Assembly (NCBI RefSeq): GCF_001545035.1
Contig: NZ_FCOJ02000032.1
Span: 1-64,000 of the forward strand
Length of the DNA stretch: 64,000 bases
DNA from: Caballeronia glebae
GTDB lineage: Bacteria; Pseudomonadota; Gammaproteobacteria; Burkholderiales; Burkholderiaceae
Direction: 5' to 3'
The notes under the pieces were generated by a model. It saw only the letters and a program-made list of their open reading frames with translations, was not told the DNA's origin and did no database searches. Below, piece by piece: positions 17,100-24,591 of this stretch (position 1 is its first letter; every line of letters starts with the position of its first letter). The position numbers and the translations under genes are program-made.

Positions 17100-17690
17100 T
17101 TAACGGTCGAGCCGGAAATTCAGATTGGCGCGCACCGCCGGCCACTCCGACTGGATGATCGAAAACACGACGGTGTCGCGCAGCACGCCGTCCCGGCCGA
17201 TCCCATGATTGCGCAGAATGCCGTCCTGCTTCGCGCCGAGCCGCGCGATGGCCGAGCGCGACGCGTGGTTCATGAAATGCGTGCGGAACTCGACGGCGAT
17301 GGCATTTAGCTTGTCGAACGCGTGCGCGAGCAGCAGCAACTTGGCTTCGGTGTTAAGCGCGGTCTTTTGCACGCGTTTCGCGTACCACGTATGGCCGATT
17401 TCCAGCCGCCGGTTCGCTTCGTCCACGTTGAAGTAGCGCGTCGAGCCGACGATGTCGCCGCTCTTCGCATCGATGACGGCGAACGGTTGCGCCCCGAGCC
17501 GGTCACGCATGTCGAGCGCGGTGTCGATATAAGCGCGTGTCTTGTCGGGCGAAGGCACGAAGGTGTACCAGAGCTTCCACAATTCGCCATCGCTCGCGGC
17601 GGCCGTGAGGGCCTGTTCGTGCTCGGGCGTGAGCGGCACGAGCTTGACGTGCTCGCCTTCCAACGTGACGGGTTCGATCCAGCGGCTCAT
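17100..17690 (-). CDS. GNAT-family N-acetyltransferase (RimJ/RimL type)
   Basis: The product has 196 residues and a GNAT fold of the RimJ/RimL sort, with GSTRYFNVDEANRRLEIGHT near residue 85, NTEAKLLLLAHAFD as the acetyl-CoA-binding region and RSAIARLGAKQDGILR near the end. These enzymes transfer acetyl groups from acetyl-CoA to protein N-termini or small amines. It lies 9 bp after the MoxR stop and 26 bp before the VWA start, so it sits inside the MoxR/VWA pair. A role in that module is possible but not shown. Confidence 0.9.
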   Translation of the reverse strand: MSRWIEPVTLEGEHVKLVPLTPEHEQALTAAASDGELWKLWYTFVPSPDKTRAYIDTALDMRDRLGAQPFAVIDAKSGDIVGSTRYFNVDEANRRLEIGHTWYAKRVQKTALNTEAKLLLLAHAFDKLNAIAVEFRTHFMNHASRSAIARLGAKQDGILRNHGIGRDGVLRDTVVFSIIQSEWPAVRANLNFRLDR

Positions 17691-17699
17691 TTTTTCTGA

Positions 17700-18542
17700 T
17701 TAACGATGGTTGCGATTCATGAAGAGCAGCCGCTCGAAGAGCGCGACATCCTGTTCGTTCTTGAGCAGCGCGCCGTGCAGCGGCGGCACGATCTGCTTCT
17801 GATCGGACGAGCGCAGCGCTTCGGGCGGAATGTCTTCGGCGAGAAGCAGCTTGAGCCAGTCGAGCAGTTCGGACGTCGACGGCTTCTTCTTCAGTCCCGA
17901 CACGCCGCGCAATTCGAAGAAGCTTTGCATCGCCGCGGCGAGCAGATCCTGCTTGATGTTGGGGAAATGCACTTCGACGATGGCCTTCATCGTCTCCGCG
18001 TCCGGGAAACGGATGTAGTGGAAGAAGCAGCGGCGCAGAAACGCGTCGGGCAACTCCTTCTCGTTATTCGACGTGATGATGACGAGCGGCCGGTGCTTCG
18101 CTTTCACGAGCTCGCGTGTCTCGTAGACGTAAAACTCCATGCGGTCGAGTTCGCGCAGCAAATCGTTCGGAAATTCGATGTCCGCCTTGTCGATCTCGTC
18201 GATGAGCAGCACGCTTTGCTGGTCCGAGTCGAACGCCTGCCACAGCACGCCCTTCACGATGTAATTGCGGATGTCCTTCACGCGTTCGTCGCCGAGCTGC
18301 GAATCGCGCAGGCGCGAGACGGCGTCGTATTCGTACAGGCCCTGCTGGGCTTTGGTCGTCGATTTGATGTGCCATTGCAGGAGCGGCATGTCGAGCGCGA
18401 GCGCGACTTCCTCCGCGAGCATGGTCTTGCCGGTGCCCGGTTCGCCCTTGATGAGCAGCGGCCGCTGCAGCGTCATCGCGGCGTTCACCGCGAGCTTGAG
18501 ATCGTCGGTTGCGACGTACTGCGATGAGCCTTCGAAGCGCAT
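17700..18542 (-). CDS. MoxR-family AAA+ ATPase
   Basis: The product has 280 residues. Walker A GEPGTGKT lies at 33-40, Walker B at VLLIDEIDKA near residue 115 and sensor-1 at VIITSNNEKELPD near residue 160; FLRRCFFHYIRFP follows. MoxR ATPases act with VWA proteins in maturing metalloenzymes or complexes. I chose ATG 18542 (MRFEGSSQYV) because family homology starts there; the frame runs further upstream without supporting features. It begins the MoxR-GNAT-VWA-BenE unit and is divergent from two cytochromes c. A TATACT-type -10 on the minus strand lies at 18572-18577. Confidence 0.93.
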   Translation of the reverse strand: MRFEGSSQYVATDDLKLAVNAAMTLQRPLLIKGEPGTGKTMLAEEVALALDMPLLQWHIKSTTKAQQGLYEYDAVSRLRDSQLGDERVKDIRNYIVKGVLWQAFDSDQQSVLLIDEIDKADIEFPNDLLRELDRMEFYVYETRELVKAKHRPLVIITSNNEKELPDAFLRRCFFHYIRFPDAETMKAIVEVHFPNIKQDLLAAAMQSFFELRGVSGLKKKPSTSELLDWLKLLLAEDIPPEALRSSDQKQIVPPLHGALLKNEQDVALFERLLFMNRNHR

Positions 18543-18940
18543 GACGAAGATCCGGTTGGCAAAAAAATCCCAGTATAAGTCAGAAGACCTTTCGGCATTG
18601 AGGCCCGCCGGGTATCGTTTGAGCCGCGTTATCGGCGAGTCGCCGACGCGTGCCCGAAGTCGGGCGAAGCGTGCGCGCAAACGGGTTATCGCCGGTATAG
18701 GGACGAATTGTCGCAGGTGGAACACCCGCTTTTTCAGCCGATTCCCCTTGTCAGATGGGCTTCTGCGCGGTTCGCGTGTGGACGGAGGGTAGGTCGCGCG
18801 GTACAATTAGCGCGATTTTTTTGGCCTGCGTGGCGACAGACCTTGCAGCAGCAAACAGTCCCGAGAAGGTTGTATTGCGCTCGGCGCGGGCCGCGGCCTT
18901 GTGAGCGCCGGATTTCCCCTCAAGCCAGGTTAGAAGAGCT
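18543..18940. other. Divergent intergenic region between moxR and cytochrome c
   Basis: These 398 bp hold no gene I can support. A minus-strand TATACT at 18572-18577 could drive the MoxR operon. A plus-strand TACAAT at 18802-18807 could drive the cytochrome pair with a leader of about 125 nt. No convincing -35 or operator is visible for either. Confidence 0.5.
18802..18807 (+). promoter_or_regulatory. Candidate -10 element for the cytochrome c pair
   Basis: TACAAT lies about 135 bp upstream of the first cytochrome ATG. No convincing -35 is seen at 16-18 bp. Confidence 0.45.
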
Positions 18941-19306
18941 ATGAACAATTTCGTCGGCAAATGTGCCGTGATTGCAGCGCTGTCCGGTCTCGCCGGCTTC
19001 GCGACCCAGGCGTCGGCCGACGTCGTCGGCAACGCGAAGGCCGCAGAGGGCAAGGTCGCGATGTGCATCGGCTGCCACGGCATCCCCGGCTATCGCACCG
19101 CGTACCCCGAAGTCTACGAAGTGCCGATGCTCGGCGGCCAGAACGCGCAGTACATCGCCAATGCGCTGCACGCCTACAAGAAGGGCGACCGTCATTTCGG
19201 CACGATGCACGCCATCGCGACGACGCTGTCGGATCAGGACATCGCCGACATCGCCGCGTACTATGCCGCGCAGACTCCCCAATCGAAGAACAATCCCGAC
19301 AAGTGA
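18941..19306 (+). CDS. Periplasmic class I cytochrome c (first of a pair)
   Basis: The precursor has 121 residues. A signal peptide covers about residues 1-26, ending in the ATQASA cleavage region. The haem site is CIGCH at residues 42-46, and Met89 (HFGTMH) is the likely distal ligand. LGGQNAQYIANALHAYKKG is typical of cytochrome c4/c553-like domains. These proteins carry electrons in the periplasm, usually toward a terminal oxidase. A second cytochrome c follows after 42 bp, so the two are probably co-transcribed from the TACAAT promoter at 18802. Confidence 0.92.
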   Translation: MNNFVGKCAVIAALSGLAGFATQASADVVGNAKAAEGKVAMCIGCHGIPGYRTAYPEVYEVPMLGGQNAQYIANALHAYKKGDRHFGTMHAIATTLSDQDIADIAAYYAAQTPQSKNNPDK

Positions 19307-19348
19307 TCCGCGCGTGAGAACGCAAAGCGACAACGGGAAGGAGAATTC

Positions 19349-19729
19349 ATGAAGCCGTCCAAGGCACTTCACACAAGCTTCAAGGCAGCATGCGCGGCAG
19401 CGGCGCTCATCGGCATGACGGCGTTCGGCCCCGCGCACGCGGCCGACGTGAGCAACGGCAAGGCGCTCTCCGACAGCCACAACTGCGCGGCCTGTCACGG
19501 CCCCGGCTTGAACAAACCGGTGAGCGGCGAGTATCCGCGTCTCGCGGGTCAGCATGCGACTTACATCTACTGGGCGCTGCGCCAGTATCAGATCGGCGGC
19601 AACAATCCGAATTTCGGGCGCAACAACGCCATCATGGCGGCGCAGGTGCAAAGCCTGTCGCAGAGCGATCTGAAGGATCTCGCGGCGTATATCGAATCGC
19701 TCGACGGCAGTCTCGTGCTGAAGAAGTAA
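19349..19729 (+). CDS. Periplasmic class I cytochrome c (second of a pair)
   Basis: The precursor has 126 residues. The signal peptide covers about residues 1-31 and ends GPAHA-ADV. The haem site is CAACH at residues 46-50, with Met96 (NNAIMAAQ) as likely axial ligand. LAGQHATYIYWALRQYQIGG matches the c4/c553 pattern of its neighbour, so the pair resembles a di-haem cytochrome c4 split over two genes. GGGAAGGAG lies just before the ATG. A strong terminator follows. Confidence 0.92.
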   Translation: MKPSKALHTSFKAACAAAALIGMTAFGPAHAADVSNGKALSDSHNCAACHGPGLNKPVSGEYPRLAGQHATYIYWALRQYQIGGNNPNFGRNNAIMAAQVQSLSQSDLKDLAAYIESLDGSLVLKK

Positions 19730-19762
19730 GCGCGCGTTGCTCCGGCAGTTCGCAGCCAAACG

Positions 19763-19794
19763 AAACACCCCGCTCTGGAGCGGGGTGTTTTGCT
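19763..19794 (+). terminator. Terminator of the cytochrome c pair
   Basis: AAACACCCCGCTC at 19763-19775 pairs with GAGCGGGGTGTTT at 19778-19790, followed by TGCTT. The innermost bases must open to form the loop. It lies 33 bp after the second cytochrome. Confidence 0.88.
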
Positions 19795-19815
19795 TAGGCG
19801 GCGCGGTTTCGATGC

Positions 19816-20247
19816 TTAGTCGCGCGAGGCACGGCGTTCGATCAGCGCGAGATAGGCGTCGGTGTCGGGCGGCGTGCCGGAGCGCTGCGCCTCCCAGATC
19901 ACTTGTCCGAGGCAATCCATGATCGCGTGCTGCGCGTCGTGCGGCGAGCCGAGGCGCGCGACCAGCCTGTCGTGCGCGCGACGAATGCCCGGCGGCTGAT
20001 CGATCGAAAGTTGCTCGCTGATCGCGAGATGCATCGACAAATGCAGAAACGGATTGGTCTGGCCGCGATCGGGCGAGTAATCGGCTTCGTGCGATTCGGG
20101 GTTCACGAGCGCGTCATGATATTCGGGATGCTCGCCGATCCAGTCGGCCGCCATGCTTTCGAGCGGCGTCAGGATCTCGCCGGCGCGCTCCTTGCGCCAC
20201 GTTTCGGTGAAGAACTGGCGAACTTCGTCGCGGCTAGGGTTGAACAT
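19816..20247 (-). CDS. DUF1841-family protein
   Basis: The product has 143 residues and is soluble, with no signal peptide. It starts MFNPSRDEVRQFFTETWRKE, the recognisable DUF1841 opening, and contains NPFLHLSMHLAISEQLSID and AQHAIMDCLGQVIWEAQR. The conserved His residues suggest a possible metal site, but no function is known. It is the last gene of a probable rnfB-nth-DUF1841 unit, 75 bp after nth. The family is common in betaproteobacteria. Confidence 0.88.
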   Translation of the reverse strand: MFNPSRDEVRQFFTETWRKERAGEILTPLESMAADWIGEHPEYHDALVNPESHEADYSPDRGQTNPFLHLSMHLAISEQLSIDQPPGIRRAHDRLVARLGSPHDAQHAIMDCLGQVIWEAQRSGTPPDTDAYLALIERRASRD

Positions 20248-20322
20248 AAGGTATTGATTCGATTGCGGGTTTCTGAACCTGCTATTGTAGACCGCGACGC
20301 GCCGGTCCTGCCCAAACCATCC

Positions 20323-20967
20323 TCATTCGACAGGCGCAGGCGTCTTCGGCCGATATTCGCAGAGCGGCTCGATCACGCAATGCCAGCATTCCGGCACGCG
20401 CGCCTTGCAGACGTAACGTCCATGCAGGATCAGCCAGTGATGCGCGTCCTGCAGGAATTCTTTCGGCGTGAACTTCTCCAGCGCGGTTTCGACGGCGCGC
20501 ACGTCCTTGCCCGGCGCGAGCCCGGTGCGATTCGCGACGCGGAAGATGTGCGTATCGACGGCGATCGTCGGCTGCCCGAACGCCGTGTTCAGCACGACGC
20601 TCGCGGTCTTGCGCCCGACGCCCGGCAGCGCCTCCAGCGCCTCGCGGTTGTCCGGCACTTCGCCGCCGTGCTGGTCGACGAGCATGCGGCACGTCGCGAT
20701 CACGTTCTTCGCCTTCGTGCGATACAGCCCGATCGTGCGGATGTACTCCGAGACGCGTTCCTCACCGAGCGCGAGCACCGCTGCCGGCGTGTTGGCGACG
20801 GGGAACATCTTGCGCATCGCCTTGTTCACGGAGACGTCGGTGGCTTGCGCGGAGAGCATCACGGCGATCAGCAGTTCGAACGGCGTGGTGTATTCGAGTT
20901 CGGTCTTCGGATGCGGGGTCAGGCTCTGCAACGTCTCGTAGATGGCGCGGCGCTTCGTGGCGTTCAT
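20323..20967 (-). CDS. nth: Endonuclease III
   Basis: The product has 214 residues, the normal length. The helix-hairpin-helix LPGVGRKTASVVL lies near residue 115 and the catalytic aspartate in VDTHIFRV near residue 138. The C-terminal [4Fe-4S] loop has the exact C-x6-C-x2-C-x5-C spacing (last Cys in PLCEY). The enzyme is a DNA glycosylase/AP lyase for oxidised pyrimidines in base-excision repair. It starts 16 bp after the rnfB stop, echoing the rnf/rsx-nth order of enterobacteria. Confidence 0.96.
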   Translation of the reverse strand: MNATKRRAIYETLQSLTPHPKTELEYTTPFELLIAVMLSAQATDVSVNKAMRKMFPVANTPAAVLALGEERVSEYIRTIGLYRTKAKNVIATCRMLVDQHGGEVPDNREALEALPGVGRKTASVVLNTAFGQPTIAVDTHIFRVANRTGLAPGKDVRAVETALEKFTPKEFLQDAHHWLILHGRYVCKARVPECWHCVIEPLCEYRPKTPAPVE

Positions 20968-20983
20968 GGTTCGATGTCCGTTC

Positions 20984-21847
20984 TTACGCGGGTTTGTCGC
21001 CTTTATCGGGATGGGACGCGTTTGCGTCGTCCGCGAGGCCGAGACGGCGGCGGCGCGCTTCGGCTTCGTCGATCTGCGCCTGCACCGCCGCGCTCACGTG
21101 ATCCGTGTTTTTCGGACCCGCGCCGAGCTTCGTCATCTCTTCCTTCTTCTTGCGCGCGCGTTCGAGCGCGGCCTGAATGATCGCGCGCTTCTTCGCTTCC
21201 GGATCGTCGCTCGCGGGCTGCGTTTGCTCGGCTTTCTGCGCCGGCTGTCCAGGTTGGGCCGATTGAGCCGCTTGGGTCGATTGAGCCGCGCGCGCGGCCT
21301 GACGCGCGTTCGCCCGTGCTTCCGCCGCCGCGCGTTCGCGTTCGAGACGCGCGAGGCGCCGGTCGTGCCGGGCGCGCGCGGCATCGGCTTCGTCCTGACT
21401 CCAGGCATCCCAGCCGGTGCGCTCGCCGGTTACGGGCACCATCGCGATGCAATCGACCGGGCAGGGCGGCACGCACAGATCGCAGCCCGTGCACAGTTCG
21501 GCGATGACGGTATGCATCTGCTTCGCCGCGCCGACGATCGCATCGACCGGACACGCCTGCATGCACAGCGTGCAGCCGATGCATACGTTCTCGTCGATCA
21601 CCGCGACGGGGCGCGCGCGTTCCACGCCATGCGTCGTATCGAGCGGAATATCGGGCTTGCCGAGCAGCGCAGCCAGACGCGCGACGCCTTGTGCGCCGCC
21701 CGGCGGGCACTGGTTGTAGTTCGCCTCGCCCGCGGCGATGGCCTCGGCGTAGGGCCGGCAGGCGGGATAGCCGCACTTGGTGCATTGCGTCTGCGGCAGC
21801 AGGTCTTCGATGCGCGCGGCGAGCGTCTTGGGAGAGATTGCGGTCAC
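20984..21847 (-). CDS. rnfB: RnfB/RsxB-like iron-sulfur electron-transport protein
   Basis: The product has 287 residues from a GTG start at 21847; a longer GTG start at 21952 is possible. A 4Fe-4S domain has Cys22, 25, 30 and 47 (QCTKCGYPACRPYAEA). Two ferredoxin-type clusters follow, with Cys89/92/95/99 (CIGCTLCMQACP) and Cys119/122/125/129. The C-terminal 110 residues are low-complexity Ala/Gln/Arg/Lys. Canonical RnfB has an N-terminal membrane helix, which is missing here. No rnfA, C, D, G or E lies in the window, so a soluble electron-transfer role, perhaps for Nth or other Fe-S proteins, is an inference. Confidence 0.85.
   Translation of the reverse strand: MTAISPKTLAARIEDLLPQTQCTKCGYPACRPYAEAIAAGEANYNQCPPGGAQGVARLAALLGKPDIPLDTTHGVERARPVAVIDENVCIGCTLCMQACPVDAIVGAAKQMHTVIAELCTGCDLCVPPCPVDCIAMVPVTGERTGWDAWSQDEADAARARHDRRLARLERERAAAEARANARQAARAAQSTQAAQSAQPGQPAQKAEQTQPASDDPEAKKRAIIQAALERARKKKEEMTKLGAGPKNTDHVSAAVQAQIDEAEARRRRLGLADDANASHPDKGDKPA
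21254..21289. repeat. Two 18-bp tandem repeats in the rnfB linker
   Basis: TTGGGCCGATTGAGCCGC (21254-21271) is followed directly by the same unit with one change (21272-21289). It encodes a repeated AQS-containing hexapeptide in the low-complexity tail of the RnfB-like protein. Confidence 0.8.
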
Positions 21848-22228
21848 GAGGGATTGCGATGATGCCTTGGGGACTGTCGCAGCGTGGGCGAAGAACGTGG
21901 CTGTGATCACGCGGTGCGCTTCGAATTGCGAAGAAAACGCTTCGGCGTCCACGACGAACCAACACGCTGCCTGTTTGGTGCGCGTCCCGTTTAGTGGGCG
22001 CGCGCTCGGCTTTGTTCGACATTATCGCCGAAGTCGTCAACGGTCGTGTCGAATGGCTTTCAATCCTAATTGCCAATGTCCTTCGATGTGCGCATAATCA
22101 AAGCGCTTTTTCGTTTGACCGCAGGACGGAGTTTCCCAATAACCCTGGGCAGCGCCCGTTCACGTCATGTACCCCAACGCGGGCCGCGTGACGCTAATCC
22201 GGCAACGCGGCTCCCGAATCATGCCACC
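21848..22228. other. Divergent intergenic region between rnfB and tetR
   Basis: These 381 bp carry no supported gene. The rightward half holds the TetR promoter (22070-22098) and a 10-bp palindrome. For rnfB I see no clear promoter, and its start codon (GTG 21847 or 21952) is not settled by a ribosome site. Confidence 0.5.
22070..22109 (+). promoter_or_regulatory. Promoter and candidate operator of the tetR gene
   Basis: TTGCCA at 22070-22075 and CATAAT at 22093-22098 are separated by an ideal 17 bp, each one base from consensus. AAAGCGCTTT at 22100-22109 is a perfect 10-bp palindrome covering the expected start point, a good place for autorepression. Confidence 0.65.
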
Positions 22229-22861
22229 ATGAATCAGCCGAAAATCAAAAGAGATCCTGAAGGCACCCGGCGCCGTATTTTGCTTGCTGCCGCAGAAGAG
22301 TTTGCGGCCGGAGGCTTGTTCGGCGCCCGCGTCGATCAAATTGCGCGCCGGGCGGAGACCAATGAACGCATGCTCTATTACTACTTCGGTAGCAAGGAGC
22401 AGTTATTCACCGCCGTGCTCGAACATGCGCTTTCCGCGCTCGTCGATGCCGAACGCACGCTCGAACTCGACGGTGTCGCGCCAATCGAAGCGATGACACG
22501 TCTGGCGCATTTCGTCTGGGATTACTACCGGGATCATCCAGAGTTGCTGCGCCTCATCAATAACGAGAATTTGCACGAGGCGAGATATATCAAAGGATCG
22601 AATCGGATACGCGAACTCATTTCGCCGATCGTCACGACGCTCACGGCCATTCTCGATCGTGGCCAGAAAGCAGGATTATTTCGCACCGACGTCGATCCGC
22701 TCAAGTTCTACATCATCCTGTCGGGGCTCGGCTATTACATCGTCTCGAACCGCTTCACGCTGGAGGCGACTTTCGGGCTCGATTTCAGCGAGCAGACACA
22801 GCGCGAGCAGATCGTGCGGATGAATACCGAGTTGCTGCTTGCGTTCCTGACGCGCCGCTGA
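22229..22861 (+). CDS. TetR/AcrR-family transcriptional regulator
   Basis: The product has 210 residues. The N-terminal TetR helix-turn-helix spans about residues 12-60, with RRILLAAAEEFAAGGLFGA and ERMLYYYFGSKEQLFTAVL. The C-terminal ligand-binding domain begins with HFVWDYYRDHPELLRLINNEN, a form often seen in TetR regulators of acyl or aromatic compound genes. It is convergent with phaZ across a shared bidirectional terminator. A palindrome upstream of phaZ (24473-24497) is a possible target, but this link is inference. The ligand is unknown. Confidence 0.92.
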   Translation: MNQPKIKRDPEGTRRRILLAAAEEFAAGGLFGARVDQIARRAETNERMLYYYFGSKEQLFTAVLEHALSALVDAERTLELDGVAPIEAMTRLAHFVWDYYRDHPELLRLINNENLHEARYIKGSNRIRELISPIVTTLTAILDRGQKAGLFRTDVDPLKFYIILSGLGYYIVSNRFTLEATFGLDFSEQTQREQIVRMNTELLLAFLTRR

Positions 22862-22892
22862 TTCAGCGCGCTCGCGCACGGGACGTCCCAAG

Positions 22893-22928
22893 AAAAACGT
22901 CGCGCCTTTTGCAAGGCGCGACGTTTTT
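22893..22928. terminator. Bidirectional terminator between tetR and phaZ
   Basis: AAAAACGTCGCGCC (22893-22906) pairs perfectly with GGCGCGACGTTTTT (22915-22928) around an 8-nt loop. A-rich and T-rich ends allow it to work for both convergent genes. Confidence 0.92.
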
Positions 22929-22965
22929 GTTTGCCGCTATGGAATCGGTCCCGGCGCGTTCGCGC

Positions 22966-24237
22966 TTACGCGGGCACCGCTTCGGTCTTCGGCGTCTTGT
23001 CGTGTTCGAGAATGAACTCGCGCAATTGCGGATACACCATCGTGCGCCAGCGGCGGCCCGAGAAGATGCCGTAGTGGCCGGCTTTTTCCGCCGTGAAATG
23101 GCGCTTGTGCTTCGCCGGAATGCCGGTGCAGAGATCGTGCGCGGCGCGCGTCTGACCGCTGCCGGAGATGTCGTCGAGCTCGCCTTCGATCGTGAAGAGC
23201 GCGGTGTGCTTGATGTCTTCCGGACGCACGAGTTCGTCGTTGACTTCCCACGTGCCTTCGGCGAGCCGGAATTCCTGGAACACGATGCGGATCGTTTCGA
23301 GGTAGTACTCGGCTGCCATGTCGAGCACGGCGTTGTATTCGTCGTAGAAACGGCGATGTTGCTCGGCGTCGTCATCGTCGCCGCGCAGCAGATTTTGATA
23401 GAAGTCCCAATGGGCCGTGAGATGGCGCTCAGGATTCATCGCGACGAAGCCGGCGTGCTGCAGGAAGCCCGGATAGACCTTGCGTCCCACGCCGGGATAA
23501 TTCGCCGGCACCGTGTAGATGACGTTGTTCTCGAACCACTCATACGAGTGCTCGTTCGCGAGCGAGTTGACGGAAGTCGGGCTGCGGCGCGCGTCGATCG
23601 GGCCGCCCATCATCGTCATCGTGCGCGGGGTGTCTTCGCCACGGCTCGCCATCAGCGAAATGGCCGCAAGCACCGGCACGGTCGGCTGACACACCGAGAT
23701 CACGTGAAGATCCTTCGCGCCGATGTGACGGATGAACTCCTGGATGTATTCGACGTAGTCGTCCAGATGGAACGGACCGTTCTCGGTCGGAACCATGCGT
23801 GCGTCGATCCAGTCGGTGATGTACACCTTGTGGTCCTGCAGGAGCGTCTTCACCGTGTCGCGCAGAAGCGTCGAATGGTGGCCAGAGAGCGGCGCGCACA
23901 CGAGCACGATCGGCTCGTTCTTCAGTTTGGTGACGGTGGCGCTGTCGTCCGCGAAGCGCTTGAAGCGCAGCAGGCGGCAGAACGGCTTCTCGACGACCGT
24001 CTGCTCGACGATCGGAATGTTGTGACCGTCCTTGACGATCTGATGAAGTTCGAACTCCGGCTTTTCATAGTCCTTGCCGAGCCGGTAAAGCAGCTCGTAA
24101 CCCGCGGCGAGTCGGCTCGAACCAGGAACGTAGGCGAGCGGACTGGCCGGGTTGACAAACGACTTCGATGCTGCCTGGGCCCATGCTGTGAGGGGAGACA
24201 GCATGGCGCGTTGGAATTCGTGAATTTGATAGAGCAT
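22966..24237 (-). CDS. phaZ: Intracellular polyhydroxyalkanoate depolymerase
   Basis: The product has 423 residues, starting MLYQIHEFQRAML as in PhaZ enzymes of Cupriavidus and Burkholderia. It has an alpha/beta-hydrolase fold in which the usual serine is replaced by cysteine: VCQPTVP with Cys183, the same position as the catalytic Cys of Cupriavidus PhaZ1. The enzyme mobilises stored poly(3-hydroxybutyrate) on the granule surface. I chose ATG 24237 over upstream in-frame starts because homology begins there. A 354-bp upstream region with two inverted repeats suggests specific control. Confidence 0.95.
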   Translation of the reverse strand: MLYQIHEFQRAMLSPLTAWAQAASKSFVNPASPLAYVPGSSRLAAGYELLYRLGKDYEKPEFELHQIVKDGHNIPIVEQTVVEKPFCRLLRFKRFADDSATVTKLKNEPIVLVCAPLSGHHSTLLRDTVKTLLQDHKVYITDWIDARMVPTENGPFHLDDYVEYIQEFIRHIGAKDLHVISVCQPTVPVLAAISLMASRGEDTPRTMTMMGGPIDARRSPTSVNSLANEHSYEWFENNVIYTVPANYPGVGRKVYPGFLQHAGFVAMNPERHLTAHWDFYQNLLRGDDDDAEQHRRFYDEYNAVLDMAAEYYLETIRIVFQEFRLAEGTWEVNDELVRPEDIKHTALFTIEGELDDISGSGQTRAAHDLCTGIPAKHKRHFTAEKAGHYGIFSGRRWRTMVYPQLREFILEHDKTPKTEAVPA

Positions 24238-24416
24238 GGTTGCCCCAGTAACTCCGGTGGAAACCGGTACGCCCGTTGATCCCGGCAAAGTTCCGGCGAT
24301 GAACTTCAACGGCATTCGATGATCCCCGGCGGCGCGGCGGGCTGTCGCCTTGCTGCCGGGGCACGTTCTTACCTGCGATGTTTCCGCGTGCCTGTCGTGT
24401 GCCACCTGCGCGTTAT

Positions 24417-24444
24417 CGACTCAGGCCGGATCGGCCTTGAGTCG
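24417..24444. repeat. Inverted repeat in the phaZ leader
   Basis: CGACTCAGGCC pairs with GGCCTTGAGTCG, with a single bulged T and a 5-nt centre. It could form a hairpin in the leader of phaZ mRNA. No T run follows on the minus strand, so it is not an obvious terminator. Confidence 0.6.
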
Positions 24445-24472
24445 CGGCAATATTTTCCGCGCATTAAACATT

Positions 24473-24497
24473 CAATTCAACCGGTCGGTTTAAATTG
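24473..24497. promoter_or_regulatory. 25-bp palindrome upstream of phaZ (candidate repressor operator)
   Basis: The element reads, on the minus strand, CAATTTAAACCG-A-CCGGTTGAATTG, a dyad with two mismatches around a central A. The core AACCGACCGGTT resembles TetR-family operators. It lies about 240 bp upstream of the phaZ start and downstream of the GH15 stop. A TetR gene sits just beyond phaZ. Regulation is inferred. Confidence 0.5.
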
Positions 24498-24591
24498 CCT
24501 GTCTAGAAACAACACATTCTTCGATCTTACTTTTTGTGCGTTGCAGCAATATTACCGTTAAAACGCCTGTTTCGCCAAACAAAACAGAGAT

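Larger units (their letters stand above)
24238..24591. other. phaZ upstream region
   Basis: This 354-bp gap between the GH15 gene and phaZ (both on the minus strand) is AT-richer than its surroundings toward 24470-24590 and holds two inverted repeats, listed separately. No gene is evident. The minus-strand promoter is not clear; a TTGAAT inside the palindrome could serve as a -35. Confidence 0.5.

Noticed and set aside
14701..17103. Plus-strand frame of 800 codons opposite benE, the VWA gene and others
   Set aside because: It spans two recognised genes on the other strand and shows no protein family.
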